Positions 52,061 to 64,000 of a stretch of DNA of 64,000 nt are shown here, one piece after another. Made by a program: the position numbers and the translations under genes. Position 1 is the stretch's first letter; every line of letters starts with the position of its first letter. Source of the stretch: Typha latifolia (Eukaryota > Streptophyta > Magnoliopsida > Poales > Typhaceae); contig CM034105.1 of the NCBI GenBank assembly GCA_019914945.1, forward strand, positions 12,958,001 to 13,022,000, in the 5' to 3' direction. The notes beneath the pieces are model-generated. The model saw only the letters and a list, made by a program, of their open reading frames with translations. It had not been told where the DNA came from and did no database searches.

Positions 52061-53360
52061 AATTAGTAACCAAGGATCTGTGTTAGTTGGAGGAGGATCC
52101 ATAGCTCCATAATTAGTCCTTACGTCAACTAAAATGAGCATCATTCCACTGAAACATGATACTAAACAAAATGAAAATTAATACGAGAAAGGTAGACTAG
52201 GTATCCAAGCATGTTCACAGCTCTATTGGGACAATTAATTAATTGAATAACAGAGTTGACCAGTCCACGTCATGCTTGGAATCATAAACACACACACACA
52301 TATATATGAATATATATATGAATTATTGCCTCATAGGTTGGACAAGAACGTACGTAATTAATTGAGCCAATTAAGCAAGCCATTTAGTCAAGGAAGAGGT
52401 TCTTTTATTAATCTTTTCATGTCTTAGTCCGTTAGGAAATCATTGGAACCTTCTGGTTGATTGAGTTCATGCTTATTGGAGTAATATTATATTGAAATAA
52501 TTTAATTTTGTCGGTGAATAATATCGAATCCAAAGTAAGTCATCAGGTACTGCATGCCTATTATTATATATTAGATTAAAACCATCTCAGAAACTAGCTT
52601 ACCAAAGTTACCAGAAAGGAACCTACCAAATATAAAGAATTCTTATCCGAATTCCATTTGTTAATAAAGACCAATATTGCATGGGTAAGACCTTCATTTG
52701 CCCATGAATTTATAGATTATAGTGCTTTATTCTCTAAACAAACATTGTGATATGTATAGAATCCGTGAAATTGGACTTGATTGTCAGGGAATTGGATCAA
52801 GAGAAACTGTGGACAAAACCCCCGCATTTCCTATAGATCAAATACTCTTTTTTTTCGTCATCATAAGCTGTCATCCCAATGAGTCAATGCAACATGTTTA
52901 TTAGTTTTAATACTTACTTTATAAAACAATTCACTATCCAATTAGTGGGACTGTGGAAAACATGAGAACAGCAAGAAAATAAAAATAAAAAGAAACATTG
53001 AACGAGTACTATTTAAACAACCCCAATTTCTTTCACCAAGGTGGCTGTCATATTTATCTTGTCTGCGTGGACATTTGCTTTACTGGTAAAAGAAATTTAT
53101 TGATGATCAGAGAACTACATTGAATTGAATGTGAATAACGAAAATATAATCAACGTACAAGAATGACCCAACACCAATCCCGGCATAACTTACCTTTGAA
53201 ACGATAAAATTTGACAACAGAAGAATTAATTTTAATTACTATGTGTTGACTATTTCAACAAGAATCTGCAACCAATGATACTAATGAATTCCCGAAACTT
53301 CTGGATCCTTGGGAAGATCGTCTCTTCCCATGGTTGTTTAGAATGATGAGTTTTCAAGTT
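49960..53360. other. Spacer between LPR-C and LPR-D
   Basis: AT-rich, no gene recognised. It includes a long (TA)n tract at about 52005-52058. About 52790-53360 is the LPR-D 3' flank, similar to 59690-60176 below LPR-E. Confidence 0.55.
52005..52058. repeat. (TA)n microsatellite
   Basis: About 26 TA units, the longest such tract in the window. Confidence 0.95.
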
Positions 53361-55292
53361 TCAAGGCTTCAATATCAAGGGACGAATCATAGCATTGTCT
53401 TCGTGATCCAATATCTGCAAACATAAGTTAATTAATTGCATATAATAGAGAGATGTAAGGTCATGTAATGCAAAAGCTTGACGCTGGACTTGAAGAATAA
53501 CTTACATGGCAATGGTAGACGTATCCGGGCTCCGCCGTGGCATCGAAAGGATACGGCATGCCGGTATCCACCAGCTTGAACGCCACCACCACGCTCGTCA
53601 TGTAACCCGGCTCCATCTTCACGATGTTCTTCCACGTCTTCTCGTGCTCCGGTATCGCCACCACCTTCCCCACCGCGTGCCGCCACACGTCACACTTCAC
53701 GGCGTCGTTCACCGCCGTCATGCAATCCGTAAAGTTCTGCAGGTCCAACAGCTCCTGCGCCTTAACGGCCTGAAACGTCGCTAAGTGTATGTGCAACGGA
53801 TGGTTGTCGCCAGTCAGGTTTATCACGTGCCACAACTCGGTCGTCCCGGACTTGGGCGTCTCCGTCGGCGGATCCTCCAAGCGTAGGCCGTTGATGTATA
53901 GGTGGGTCGGCTCACCGTCGGCCGTCAGGTACTCGTACAAGACGATGTATCTTGTCTTCAATTTGGAGATGTCTGGTATGTTAACCGCGGCATAGTTGAC
54001 CTCCGTCTTCGGCACCGTGGATTTATCTGGTTGGCCGGGCTTCGTTTCAGGTAGGACGGTAAACTTCATGACCTTGCCGTTTAAAGGGCCTGCGGGGGTT
54101 CCGGTCGGAAACGGGTAGGCTGCGTTGTTTAACAACTCAGCTTCGGAAGTGGTGGATTGCGAGAAGTCGATGACGACGTCGAATATCTCGGCGGGAGCAA
54201 TTAGAATGCTGGTGATGCAGACCGGGGCGGAGAGGTAGGAGGAGTCGGAGCCGACGACGTAGAAGGGGAGGTTGTTGGAAAGGGTGAGGTTGAAGTAGCG
54301 GGCGTTGCTAGCGTTCAGGATGCGGAAACGGTACTTACGGCGGCGGACGGAGAGGAAAGGCCATGCCTTGCCGTTGACGGTGATCGCCTCGCCAAAGTAC
54401 TCCGGCTGCCATTGCGGGTGGACGGAGGGGACGTTGCCAGTTGTGTTCATGTAGATGGAGCCGTCGACGTTGAAGCTCCGGTCGGCGATGACGAGATGGA
54501 GGTCTTCCTCGAGGCAAGGAAGATTCATCGGGTCATCGATGGGCGGCTTCTCGACGACGTAGGTTCCAAGAAGGCCGGCCAGAAGGTTGGCGCGAGTGAG
54601 GCCGAGGGCGTGGTCGTGGTACCAGAGATTGCCGGCCGGCTGGACGTTGGGGTAGGTGTAAGTGGCGGTGGTCCATTTGGGGCCTCTCTCTTTGAAGTCG
54701 GCAGTGAACCAGGCGAAGGCGCTGCCATCGAACTGCGGCGGGTTGGCACCACCGTGTAAATGGACGACGGCCGGGACGCCACCGGATTTAGGGATGGCGG
54801 TGGGGACGGTCGGGTCCCAGGAAAGGATGTGAGTGTCAGGGAGGTGGTTCTCCCAGGTGACATCGAGTGGTACCCCGTGGCGAGCAATGATGGTGGGGCC
54901 AGGGAATGTGGCGGCGGCAGCACATGTGCCGTATACAAACACCGGGGTGTCAGGAAGATCACGATGAAATTTCTGTAATCAATATATATATATACAATAT
55001 TTGAAGAATTAATATCACACTTTTATATTTTGCATATATGTACATTAATGGAAAGAGCATTACGTACCCATGTCTTCTTGTACATGCCAATGGTGAGGTT
55101 GACAGAGGCTGGCTTGCCATTGTGCATGGAGTAGCCATATATTTTTGGCATCTGGGGCAGTGGATCCACGTACATCTGCAGTGATCCAGCCACCTTTTGG
55201 AGAGTTTCTTCCGTCACGGGTTGAATGGTTTGAGCAGCAACGACGGAGACTGCCAGGAGAAGCGTGAATGCCATTTGCATTCTGCTCCCCAT
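53361..55292 (-). CDS. LPR-D: multicopper oxidase, LPR-like, 581 aa
   Basis: Exons are 55068-55292, 53506-54972 and 53361-53414 (phase 0). The signal peptide is [17 protein letters not shown]. Copper blocks HLHG (about 146), WYHDHALG (about 192), NHPLHIHL (about 465) and HCH (562-564) are intact, completed by ILDHEDNAM and ending in LILKP. It differs from the A/B/C group in HGGANPPQ (others HGSVHPPQ), [14 protein letters not shown] and [18 protein letters not shown], showing a separate subgroup with LPR-E. ATG 55290 is chosen because it matches LPR-E and follows a TTTGCAG acceptor at 55325; upstream in-frame Met codons lie in the leader. A TATAAAAT box is at 55512-55519. Confidence 0.92.
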
Positions 55293-55511
55293 TTCTACTC
55301 TAAATGATCGATCCATATAACTAGCTGCAAATATCAATCAATTAGCACAAGAACTTGTTAGCATTACATTTTCCCAATTCAAAAAGATGATAGCTAAAAT
55401 ATTGAGAAGAGAGAGGGGGCGTGTGATAAGTAGAGAACTCCACCTATGCAAAGGTTGAGAGGGCGTGTAGTAGCCACGGTTTAATGCTTTGGCTATTGAG
55501 CCAAGACCCCC

Positions 55512-55519
55512 ATTTTATA
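55512..55519 (-). promoter_or_regulatory. TATA box of LPR-D
   Basis: TATAAAAT on the minus strand, followed by GGCTCAATAGCCAAAGCATT and CTCTCAACCTTTGCA, which are repeated in the LPR-E leader. Confidence 0.65.
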
Positions 55520-55672
55520 GCCAAGCAAAGGGATCACAAAACCAGCACCTCGTTGCAATTAAGAGATCTAATATTTTGGGGGAAAGACGTGTGCTTAACT
55601 CGTTCTTGCTGACATTCCAATATTGATTACAATAATTATTTATGCATTAACTATACAGTACTATTATTTAAT

Positions 55673-55704
<32 letters not shown>

Positions 55705-56083
55705 TATTCCTTGACTTTTGGGTTGGTAATCTACCAGACACCACCAATTTGTTGAAGTATAGTGTCATTAATGAAAGGTCGTACATAGAACACACTCTTA
55801 TTGGAAGTGATAGGTCCAACTATTTTAATTTATTTATGGTATATATATTAAACATATATGGACAGAAAGAAAAGGGTATTTAATCAAAGTTAAGACTCAA
55901 AATAATTAAAGACCTCTTTTTTAAACCATTTGCCTAGCTCATAAACTTCAGTTTTTCTTATTTTTGATCAATTAATTAGAAAATATATATCTGAAAAGCA
56001 TCTGGCATTATTTACAACCTATTCAATCATTACTAAAGGATGCCAACTTGTATCCAACTGCATTTCGTAGGATGTTAGTTCCA

Positions 56084-56157
56084 TATTCTTCTTACTTGGT
56101 ATTAGTCCATTAAAGCATGATATTCTTCTTACTTGGTATTAGTCCATTAAAGCATGA
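56084..56157. repeat. Exact 37-bp tandem duplication
   Basis: The 37-bp unit at 56084-56120 (starting TATTCTTCTTACTTGG and ending AAAGCATGA) is repeated without change at 56121-56157. The equivalent site upstream of LPR-E (about 63910-63955) has a single diverged copy, so the duplication is specific to the LPR-D flank. Confidence 0.9.
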
Positions 56158-58272
56158 TTAATAATGGAACTATTCTCAGAAAATAAAAGCGTCTATAGTA
56201 TAGTTGTCTTCTATCTTCATAGTGTATGAAAACATGGCCTTTCGTTTGACATTTCTCAACCTCGACAAATAGTGTTAGATCTCTTAAGAGGTGGGTTAAT
56301 TCTTTTTTTTTTCTTTTAATAAACGATAGATAGATTGTGTTACGTACTCGTGTAATATTTAAACTAAATTAGGTATATTGTGTTGCTCGTGTAAGATTTA
56401 AACTTAAGCACTTTCTATTTGATACCGCGTAAAATCATCAAATGGTTTCTCTCTCCTTCCGATGAAAATATTATGATATTCTACGTTTCCTATTTTTTTA
56501 TTATGATAAATCAAAATTTCTTATAAAGAACTATTTATAATTGCATCCACTATCTCAAATGGTACTCACTGCTTTAAAATTAATTAATATGGAAAATAGT
56601 GTTATAGTGCTATCATGGGGCCGTTAATCAAGCTGTTATATATGCAGTTGTGATGACTTCATAAACTATAGGATAGTAAACGATTTCTCATGACAAAAAT
56701 TGATATCTATTTATTGAAGTCATTCGTGAACGTTCCGTTATGCTTATTCTTTAGTTTCTTTTTTTGCAACTTAATTGTTGTTTGGAGTATTATTATGTAA
56801 TTGGTTAGTTAAGCCCTTAGAATAAGATCCTTCGCCTAGTTTTCTAATATTTTATTCTACACTTCCAACTGCCAAGATCAATCTTAAACTTTTAAGAGAT
56901 TAAGGTATCATTTGATTACTGTATAAGATTTTTTAAGAATTACTTTAGCACACCTTTTAAATATAAATTAGATAAATTTATAATTTTACTCATATTTTAT
57001 TGTTTGGCTGTAAAGCATAATAATTATTGTGAATAATTTATGTAAGAATTTTTGTTTACTTACAAAACAGTCTAGGCTATAAATAAGCATATTAATTATA
57101 AGAAAAATTTTGCTTTAAAAACGTGAATAACGTTATCGCAACCCACCACATGTAATAAGAATTTTGTACATAACTTATAATGTTATTTACCTTATGTAAA
57201 GTTTAATCAAAATATGCATAACTAGGTGTTTGATTATAGAATATATCTAATCGAGGTGTAATTTATAAATAAGTATTTTTTATGCACGAACTAAATAAAA
57301 ATTAAAATTTTATTGGCATTTCAACGGCACTACTAGTTAGCCTTGGGATTAGTTACTATTAGAAGATATAAGAGATTGCTAATTGAGTTTTATCTGTGGG
57401 CGTCGGCTATTCCACCCGGATAGGTGGACATGGTTACCAGAAGAATTTTGCATATGGTTGTCCTTAAACCCCGGCCCTAATCATTTATCTGATGTGCAAG
57501 CAATGAAGTTGACTGCGTTTTAGTCTTAATTGTAGACCCTGCTAATAATTGTTGGAATATCTTATATATATCCTTAGTACTTGGTATAACTTAATCCATG
57601 GTCCGAACTGGTGACAACTTCGTGATTCTGAAGCGTAGACTAATTCATGTGCTAAATTAGTTCTAATTAGTAGTAAAATCCTCCACCAGATAAACCTATT
57701 GATTTCTAGTCGACATTCACTTTCAAAATTTAACAGTACTCCTATTCTACTCTTATATATGCAACTAGTCTCACTTGATGATCAATTTTAGATTAAGATG
57801 GAATTAAAGCTTGACCATTTGCATCTGTATAAAGATTGATTTATCTCACCTCATGCAGCATTTTAGCCGGAATAAAATTCTTAATCCTAAATTTGTGTGT
57901 GTGTGTATACCTGAATAACATTCTTATCATTTGTGTGACACCAACAGTTTAAAATATGAATAATTTAATGATAATTTTATGAAAATACCTGAGGACCGCA
58001 TAGATGATGATAATGATGATATTCGCATTTGAGGGAGATTACAAGTCGGTAATCGACTCAGTGTTGGAATTTAAATGTAACTAAGAAACGATGTACGAGA
58101 TGGCAGACTTAGAATTAGATAAAATTTGGTAGGGCTAATTTAGATCCTAATCCTCATGAAGCATGGGTATTTTGGCGACATTCCATCATTTAGACATTCA
58201 AATTAAAAGTTTACTATTTTAGAATAAATTTATTTTGCTTATATTACTCCGTGTAGAAGTCGAAATTCAATT

Positions 58273-58773
58273 TTGTTTATTCCGGTATTAACGTGTGGTA
58301 ATGAGCCAGCCAGGTTGGGGAAAAGTAATTGGGCATCGAAACCGAAGGTAGTTCGGGGCTGGTCGGGTTCCGGCCAAGCCTTTGGAGTTGAAAACTTGAA
58401 CCCAATATTTGAGCCAAGCCTGCGACTGAGAGATGGGGAAAGAGAGGAAGAGGAGCCGGAGCCGGAGCCGGAGGGGAGGCTGAGGAAGAAGAGCGACAGA
58501 GGAGGAAGAGGAGATCGACAGCAAATACAAGGAGATGGGAGAAGACTTGGAGGGCGAGTGCCACCTCCGAGGATGACTCCTCCACTGGCCATCGAGTTCA
58601 CCCCTTACGTCTCAGCAATGGAACGACAAGATGGACTGCAAGGTATACATGGCTTTAGGCAAGATGGCGCCATTCAGACGACAATAGGGAATCTTTCCAA
58701 AATGGTGTCGTTATATCTCGATGGCAGATCAAGAATTGAGCACCTTAAGAAGTCTAAGTCCAAGCCCTGGTAG
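58273..58773 (+). other. Open frame in an isolated GC-rich block, unknown
   Basis: A 166-codon frame in a GC-rich island within AT-rich DNA. It has a Glu/Pro/Arg-rich stretch (EEEEPEPEPEGRLRKKSD) followed by MTPPLAIEFTPYVSAMERQD and a Lys/Arg-rich end. A second frame continues to 59116. No known domain is recognised. The short charged heptad-like C-terminal part could be a gag-type coiled coil of a decayed retroelement, or the block could be a captured gene fragment. Both are guesses; evidence for a working gene is weak. Confidence 0.25.
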
Positions 58774-60176
58774 TAGTACCATGAGGTCCATGACGGACCT
58801 TAGACGGAGCTGGTGGAGTCGACGTCTAATGGGCATGTATCTTTCACAGAGTAGATGGACTCCGGACGCTTCCATTCCCAAAGAGAGCTGCCAGTTATCG
58901 GGGCGGTCGAGGCGTCTATTGTTACATCTCCATGGTGACGAGGCCGAGATAGCTCGAGGGTTAAGCTTGCAGCACGTCGGGTGTGATGGTGAGGTCGTCG
59001 CTCCGGCGAGGCAAGTAACTCTTAGAGGCGTCAGTGTTATTGGGGATCAGCGAGGTGTTCGACTTGAAGTCTGGGTTCGAGACGCAGCAACTGGACAACG
59101 TGGTGGAGAGTTTTGAAGCGAGAGTGGGAGTTGGGGAAGCAAAGGACGGAAGTGCTCGAGGGCACATATTGAAATAATTTTTTTAAAATTTTTTATTATT
59201 CACTTACTTTCTTAACCATCAAGGTCAATATAAGTGGATAGTTTAATATTTTTATTTATTTGTATTTAATAGCATTAGAGAAGTAAGAGATTTTTTAATA
59301 ATTCAAGAATCCGTATATGCCAAAAGAGTTTAGAAAAAGTACATCGAAAAGAATAATAAATCAGAGATTCCAAGTAAAACTATTCCTCAATTCAAATTAT
59401 TAGCTTGAATTCTTGCTCTTCAATTAAACCTTTATGAATGAATAAAAAATTAGTATCAATTGTTTTTTACTAAGTTACTAAAACATGATGCAGTTGATAT
59501 ATGACATGGAAGTCTACACGGGCAGGAAATTTGAAGCACAAAACTAGCTAAATTCTTTTGGAATATATATAGCAATCCTTAGTGTGAAAGAAAGACTTGC
59601 TGACTTCGGCCTAGTGACATGAGTACTAGTCGCGAAACAACTTATCATTATTCCCTAAATAAATAAAACGTAATCCTTAGAAAGATGTGCGCGGATAAAT
59701 TCAGTTGATGAAGCTGTGGACAAATCCCCGTTGAACACTTCAAAGCTCTTCCTTGCTATATTAGCCTCATCTTACATGAGTCAAGGCAACATGCATACTT
59801 AAAAATACTTTAAAAACAATTCATCTATCCAACTACTGGGGGAATCAGGCACAAGCTACTTTCTCAACATATACATATACAAATACATATATATATATAT
59901 ATATATACTTTTCAATTGCAACCATCGACGTAGGTGCTAAAAGCTAAATTGTTTATGGCTGCATCGTTATTTGCGCCATTGGGTTAAGCAATTTTATTGA
60001 GAAAAGAATTACATTTGAAATATAATTCGAACAATACAATATAATCAAATATACCACACGACGAGTGACTCAACACCAGTCCCGACAATAACTTACCTTA
60101 AAAACAATAATTTCTTCTCAATCTCCCACAAATTTCTACACTTTCTCTTACCATATTTATTCAGAGTTATAAGCTT

Positions 60177-62141
60177 TCAAGGCTGCAATATCAAGGGACG
60201 AATCATAGCATTGTCTTCGTGATCCAATATCTGCAAACATAATTAAGTTAATTGCTTATGTTAGAGAGATTAATTTAAGGTCATGTAATGCAAAAGCTTT
60301 ACGCTGGACTTGAAGAATAACTTACATGGCAATGGTAGACGTATCCGGGCTCCGCTGTGGCATCGAACGGATACGGCATGTCGGTATCCACCAGCTTGAA
60401 CGCCACCACCACGCTCGTCATGTAACCCGGCTCCATCTTCACGATGTTCTTCCACGTCTTCTCGTGCTCCGGTATCGCCACCACCTTCCCCACCGCGTGC
60501 CGCCACACGTCACACTTCACGGCGTCGTTCACCGCCGTCATGCAATCCGTAAAGTTCTGCAGGTCCAACAGCTCCTGCGCCTTAACGGCCTGAAACGTCG
60601 CTAAGTGTATGTGCAACGGATGGTTGTCGCCGGTCAGGTTTATCACGTGCCACAGCTCGGTCGTCCCGGACTTGGGCGTCTCAGTCGGTGGATCCTCCAA
60701 GCGTAGGCCGTTGATGTAGAGGTGGGTCGGCTCACCGTCGGCGGTCTGGTACTCGTACAAGACGATGTATCTCGTCTTCAATTTGGAGATGTCTGGTATG
60801 TTCACCACAGCATAGTTGACCTCCGCCTTGGGCATCGTGGATTTATCCAATTTGTCGGGCTTCGTTTCTGCTGAGATGGTAAACTTCATGACCTTGCCGT
60901 TTAATGGGCCAGCTGGGGTTCCGGTCGGAAACGGGTAGGCCGCGTTGTTTAACAACTCAGCTTCGGAAGTGGTGGATTGCGAGAAGTCGATGACGACGTC
61001 GAATATCTCGGCAGGAGCCACTAGGATGCTGGAGGTGCAGACGGGTGCGGAGAGGTAGGAGGAGTCGGAGCCGATGACGTAGAAAGGGAGGTTGTTGGAG
61101 AGGGTGAGGTTGAAGTAGCGGGCGTTGCTGGCGTTCAGGATGCGGAGACGGTACTTACGGCGGCGGACGGAGAGGAAAGGCCATGCCTTGCCGTTGACGG
61201 TGATCGCCTCGCCAAAGTACTCCGGCTGCCATTGTGGGTGGACCGAGGGGACGTTGCCAGTTGTGTTCATGTAGATGGAGCCATCGACGTTGAAGCTCCG
61301 GTCGGCGATGACGAGGTGGAGATCTTCTTCCAAGCAAGGGAGGTTCATCGGGTCGTCGACGGTCGGCTTCTCAATGACGTAGGCCCCGAGAAGGCCGGCC
61401 AGGAGGTTTTCCCTGGTCAGGCCGAGGGCATGGTCATGGTACCAGAGGTTGCCGGCCGGCTGGACGTTGGGGTAGGTGTAAGTGGGGGTGGTCCATTTGG
61501 GACCTCTTTCTTTGAAGCCGGCGGTGAACCAGGCAAACGCGCTGCCGTCGGACTGCGGAGGGTTGGCACCACCGTGTAGATGGACAACGGCCGGGACGCC
61601 GCCGCACTTGGGGATGGCCGTGGGGACAGTCGGGTCCCAGGATAAGATGTGAGACTTCGGGAGGTGGTTCTCCCACGTCATATAGAGGGGCACACCGTGG
61701 CGAGCAATAATGGTGGGCCCAGGGAAAGTAGCCTTGGCGGCGGAGGTGCCATAGACAAACACCGGGGTGTCAGGGAGATCGCGGTGAAATTTCTGTAATC
61801 AATATAAACATTTGACTGCCGAACGTCAAACTTTATTCTAGCTAATATAGGGATATTAAAGAGGAAAAAACTACGTATAATAAGAGGAATTATTAATCGA
61901 AGAGAACATTACGTACCCATGTCTTCTTGTACATGCCAATGGTGAGGTTGACAGAGACTGGCTGGCCCTTGTGCATAGAGTAGCCATATATCTTTGGCAT
62001 CTGGGGCAGTGGATCCACGTACATCTGCAATGATCCAGCCACCTTTTGGAGAGTTTCTTCCGTAACGGGTTGAATGGTTTTAGTGGCAACAACTGAGACT
62101 GCCAAGAGAAGCGTGAATGCTATTTGCATTCTGCTCCCCAT
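60177..62141 (-). CDS. LPR-E: multicopper oxidase, LPR-like, 581 aa
   Basis: Exons are 61917-62141, 60326-61792 and 60177-60230 (phase 0). The signal peptide is [17 protein letters not shown]. Ligand blocks are HLHG (146-149), WYHDH (192-196), HPLHIH (466-471), HCH (562-564) and ILDHEDNAM (565-573), so type 1, 2 and 3 copper sites look complete. The protein ends LILQP. It is the closest paralogue of LPR-D, with the same exon lengths. Single differences include TAGFKERG (others TADFKERG), a Cys in IPKCGGVP, and YRLRILNA for YRFRILNA. A leader intron is likely: TATA box at 62829-62836, a possible donor at 62759/62760 (GCAAAAG/GTGGGG) and a TTTTTGCAG acceptor ending at 62164. Confidence 0.92.
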
Positions 62142-62828
62142 TTCTGCTACGTTCTCTAATTAGCTGCAAAAATTAATCGTATATGCAGTGGTTACGATTA
62201 TATTTTTCCTATGTAAAAAACAGTAGTCAAAAGGAAATTTGGAAAAGAATCGTTGCCTAGCAGAGAATGGAAACAATAGTTTTGACTTATTCTGCTATGT
62301 ATTCTAATCAAATCCAAGAAATAATAGCAACCGAGCATCATCAACAACTTGGGTCCTTTTGAATTAATTAATATTTACATGCATATATACAGTTTTGTAC
62401 ATGCACGCATATTTTGTTTACTTTATATATATATTTTAACTTGGATATATATGATGGGCTGTACAAAATAGTGAAAATGAGTAGTTATATCTCTTGACAA
62501 ACTATATATATCCCAAAGATAAAAAAAAGCATTACCAAGATCTATCATAACAGCTACCAAACTATAACAAAACCAGATAGCAAAAGCGTGAAAACGTTGC
62601 AGCGAAAAAGATAGAAGGGAAAATACACACTTTCATAACATGTCTACGAGTTATATATAAAGAAAATTGTAGAATTACGGTCTCAATAATAGAAACAAGA
62701 GGGCTTGGCTTGAGGAAGAAGGAGAACAAGAGATAGATGTAGAGAAAGAGAAACCCCACCTTTTGCAAAGGTTGAGAGTGCGTGTGGTAAGCACAGTTGA
62801 ATGCTTTGGCTATTGAGCCAAGATCCTT

Positions 62829-62836
62829 CTTATATA
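62829..62836 (-). promoter_or_regulatory. TATA box of LPR-E
   Basis: TATATAAG on the minus strand, about 690 bp upstream of the ATG. The leader after it (GGCTCAATAGCCAAAGCATT, then CTCTCAACCTTTGCAAAAG) matches that of LPR-D. Confidence 0.65.
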
Positions 62837-62899
62837 GCCAAGCAAAGGGGGTGAGAAAGCCAAGCCAGCTCGTTGCAATTTCGTAATCAAGGGATTAAT

Positions 62900-64000
62900 A
62901 TTTTAGGGAAAGACGTGTGCTACGTTCTTGCCGGCCGGCATTCCATTGTTTTCCTTCCATCTTTTTAGTTGGGGATCTGCCAAACATTACCAATGACTTG
63001 TTCAAGTGGTGCCCAATCACACTCTCTGACCAATAATCAAAGGATCAGAGAGGGGTAATAAAAGGATCAGAGAGGGTTTCACATTATTTATATTAAAAGA
63101 TCGTACTCAGAACACACTCTTATTCGTTGGTTAGAGACCGCAATCTAGCTCTTTATTTAGTCATAGACAAAATACTATATATATATATATACACATATAT
63201 ATTGAAGAGACAAATAGATTTAATTTAATTATAGTTTGGTCAAAATTTAAAGTGCGGTTGAATTTTTATTTGTGACATTTAACTCATGCAACTTTGACAT
63301 ATATGTTATTATCTAACGACTATTAATCTTAATATAAGAAGACCAAAATATTTTTCTTTCTAATTTATAGCACTCGGTTGATAATCACAAACATCTCAGA
63401 ACAAATAGAGAATAAAATGTGAAGTTGCCAAAAACACGATGGTCAATTACTCTGGCCATTAGCTTTGGATAAAAATTATAAAGTTGCTTATGAGTTAAAG
63501 TATCATAAAATAAATTTAATTCAAGGAAAACTTTTAAGTTTGGCCAGATTGTAAGAGGGTAAATTTTTTCTCTCTATATTGAACATATATATAAAGAAGG
63601 AAAAGGGTATTTGGATAAAGGGTTAAGGTTCATAATAAGTACGTCATCTCATCTTAATTTACCACTTGCACGCTTGCTGGATCAAAAACTTCACCTTTTC
63701 TTATTCTTGATCAATGGCATTAATTAGTAGGGAAAATCTATTGAGTGAACCAATTAGTTGGGAATGAATTGCTTAGATTAATAAGTTAGGATTATTTTTA
63801 GAAGTATCTGGCGATAAAATCTTTTCCATTGAAATTAATAATACAACCTACTCAATCATTAGCGAAGAATGTCAACTTGTATGTGTGCAACTCCCTTTCT
63901 TCGGATGTTAGTTTAGTTCTTCTTCGTACTTAGTATTAATATAGTCCACTAAGCATAATATAATGTAACAATCCTCCATTAGATAAAAACAAGGAATCTA
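62900..64000. other. LPR-E upstream flank
   Basis: AT-rich. Blocks such as AAAGACGTGTGCT, GAACACACTCTTATT and GTCAACTTGTAT...GGATGTTAGTT also occur upstream of LPR-D in the same order, showing that the duplicated unit extends at least to about 63950. No further gene starts in the window. Confidence 0.6.

Larger units (their letters stand above)
55520..60176. other. Spacer between LPR-D and LPR-E
   Basis: 55520-56160 is the LPR-D upstream flank, similar in parts to 62890-63960. 56160-58240 is AT-rich and shows no gene. 58270-59170 is an isolated GC-rich block (separate entry). About 59690-60176 is the LPR-E 3' flank, related to that of LPR-D. Confidence 0.55.

Overview
The window is nuclear DNA of a flowering plant. 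AT-rich intergenic sequence with many (TA)n, (GA)n and (GT)n tracts surrounds genes with GT-AG introns. Several coding exons are strongly GC-rich at third positions, as in commelinid monocots. A non-grass monocot is my best guess, but the species cannot be fixed from sequence alone.

Layout, left to right. 0-10.3 kb: two plus-strand single-exon genes for acidic plant proteins of unknown function (976-1410 and 9690-10277), separated by about 8 kb of mostly AT-rich DNA with a roughly 305-bp tandem duplication at 6.29-6.9 kb. 14.9-16.1 kb: a plus-strand AP2/ERF transcription factor of the cytokinin-response-factor type, with a leader intron and an upstream ORF. 18.5-20.2 kb: a minus-strand six-exon TKPR2-like reductase (sporopollenin pathway). 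22.4-23.4 kb: a minus-strand three-exon R2R3-MYB with an EAR repressor motif. 25.1-29.9 kb: a minus-strand nine-exon gene for a plastid-type DUF3326 protein.

31-62 kb is a tandem array of five minus-strand multicopper oxidase genes of the LPR (LOW PHOSPHATE ROOT, ferroxidase-like) family, here called LPR-A to LPR-E. A, C, D and E are intact, with three coding exons of about 225, 1465 and 54 nt. LPR-B is split in exon 2 by a young Ty1/copia retrotransposon (40443-45004, LTRs differing at three positions). A decayed intron-containing copy of the DUF3326 gene lies downstream of LPR-B. It occupies the same relative place that the working DUF3326 gene holds downstream of LPR-A, so the ancestral duplication unit was probably LPR plus DUF3326. 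A further flank remnant lies downstream of LPR-C. LPR-D and LPR-E are a separate, more recent pair and share a 250-bp identical tract.

The LPR proteins should act in the secretory pathway or apoplast as copper oxidases. In Arabidopsis and rice this family links iron oxidation to root responses to low phosphate. Exon coordinates were built by hand from splice consensus, frame continuity and family similarity; they are predictions. No RNA genes or CRISPR arrays were seen.
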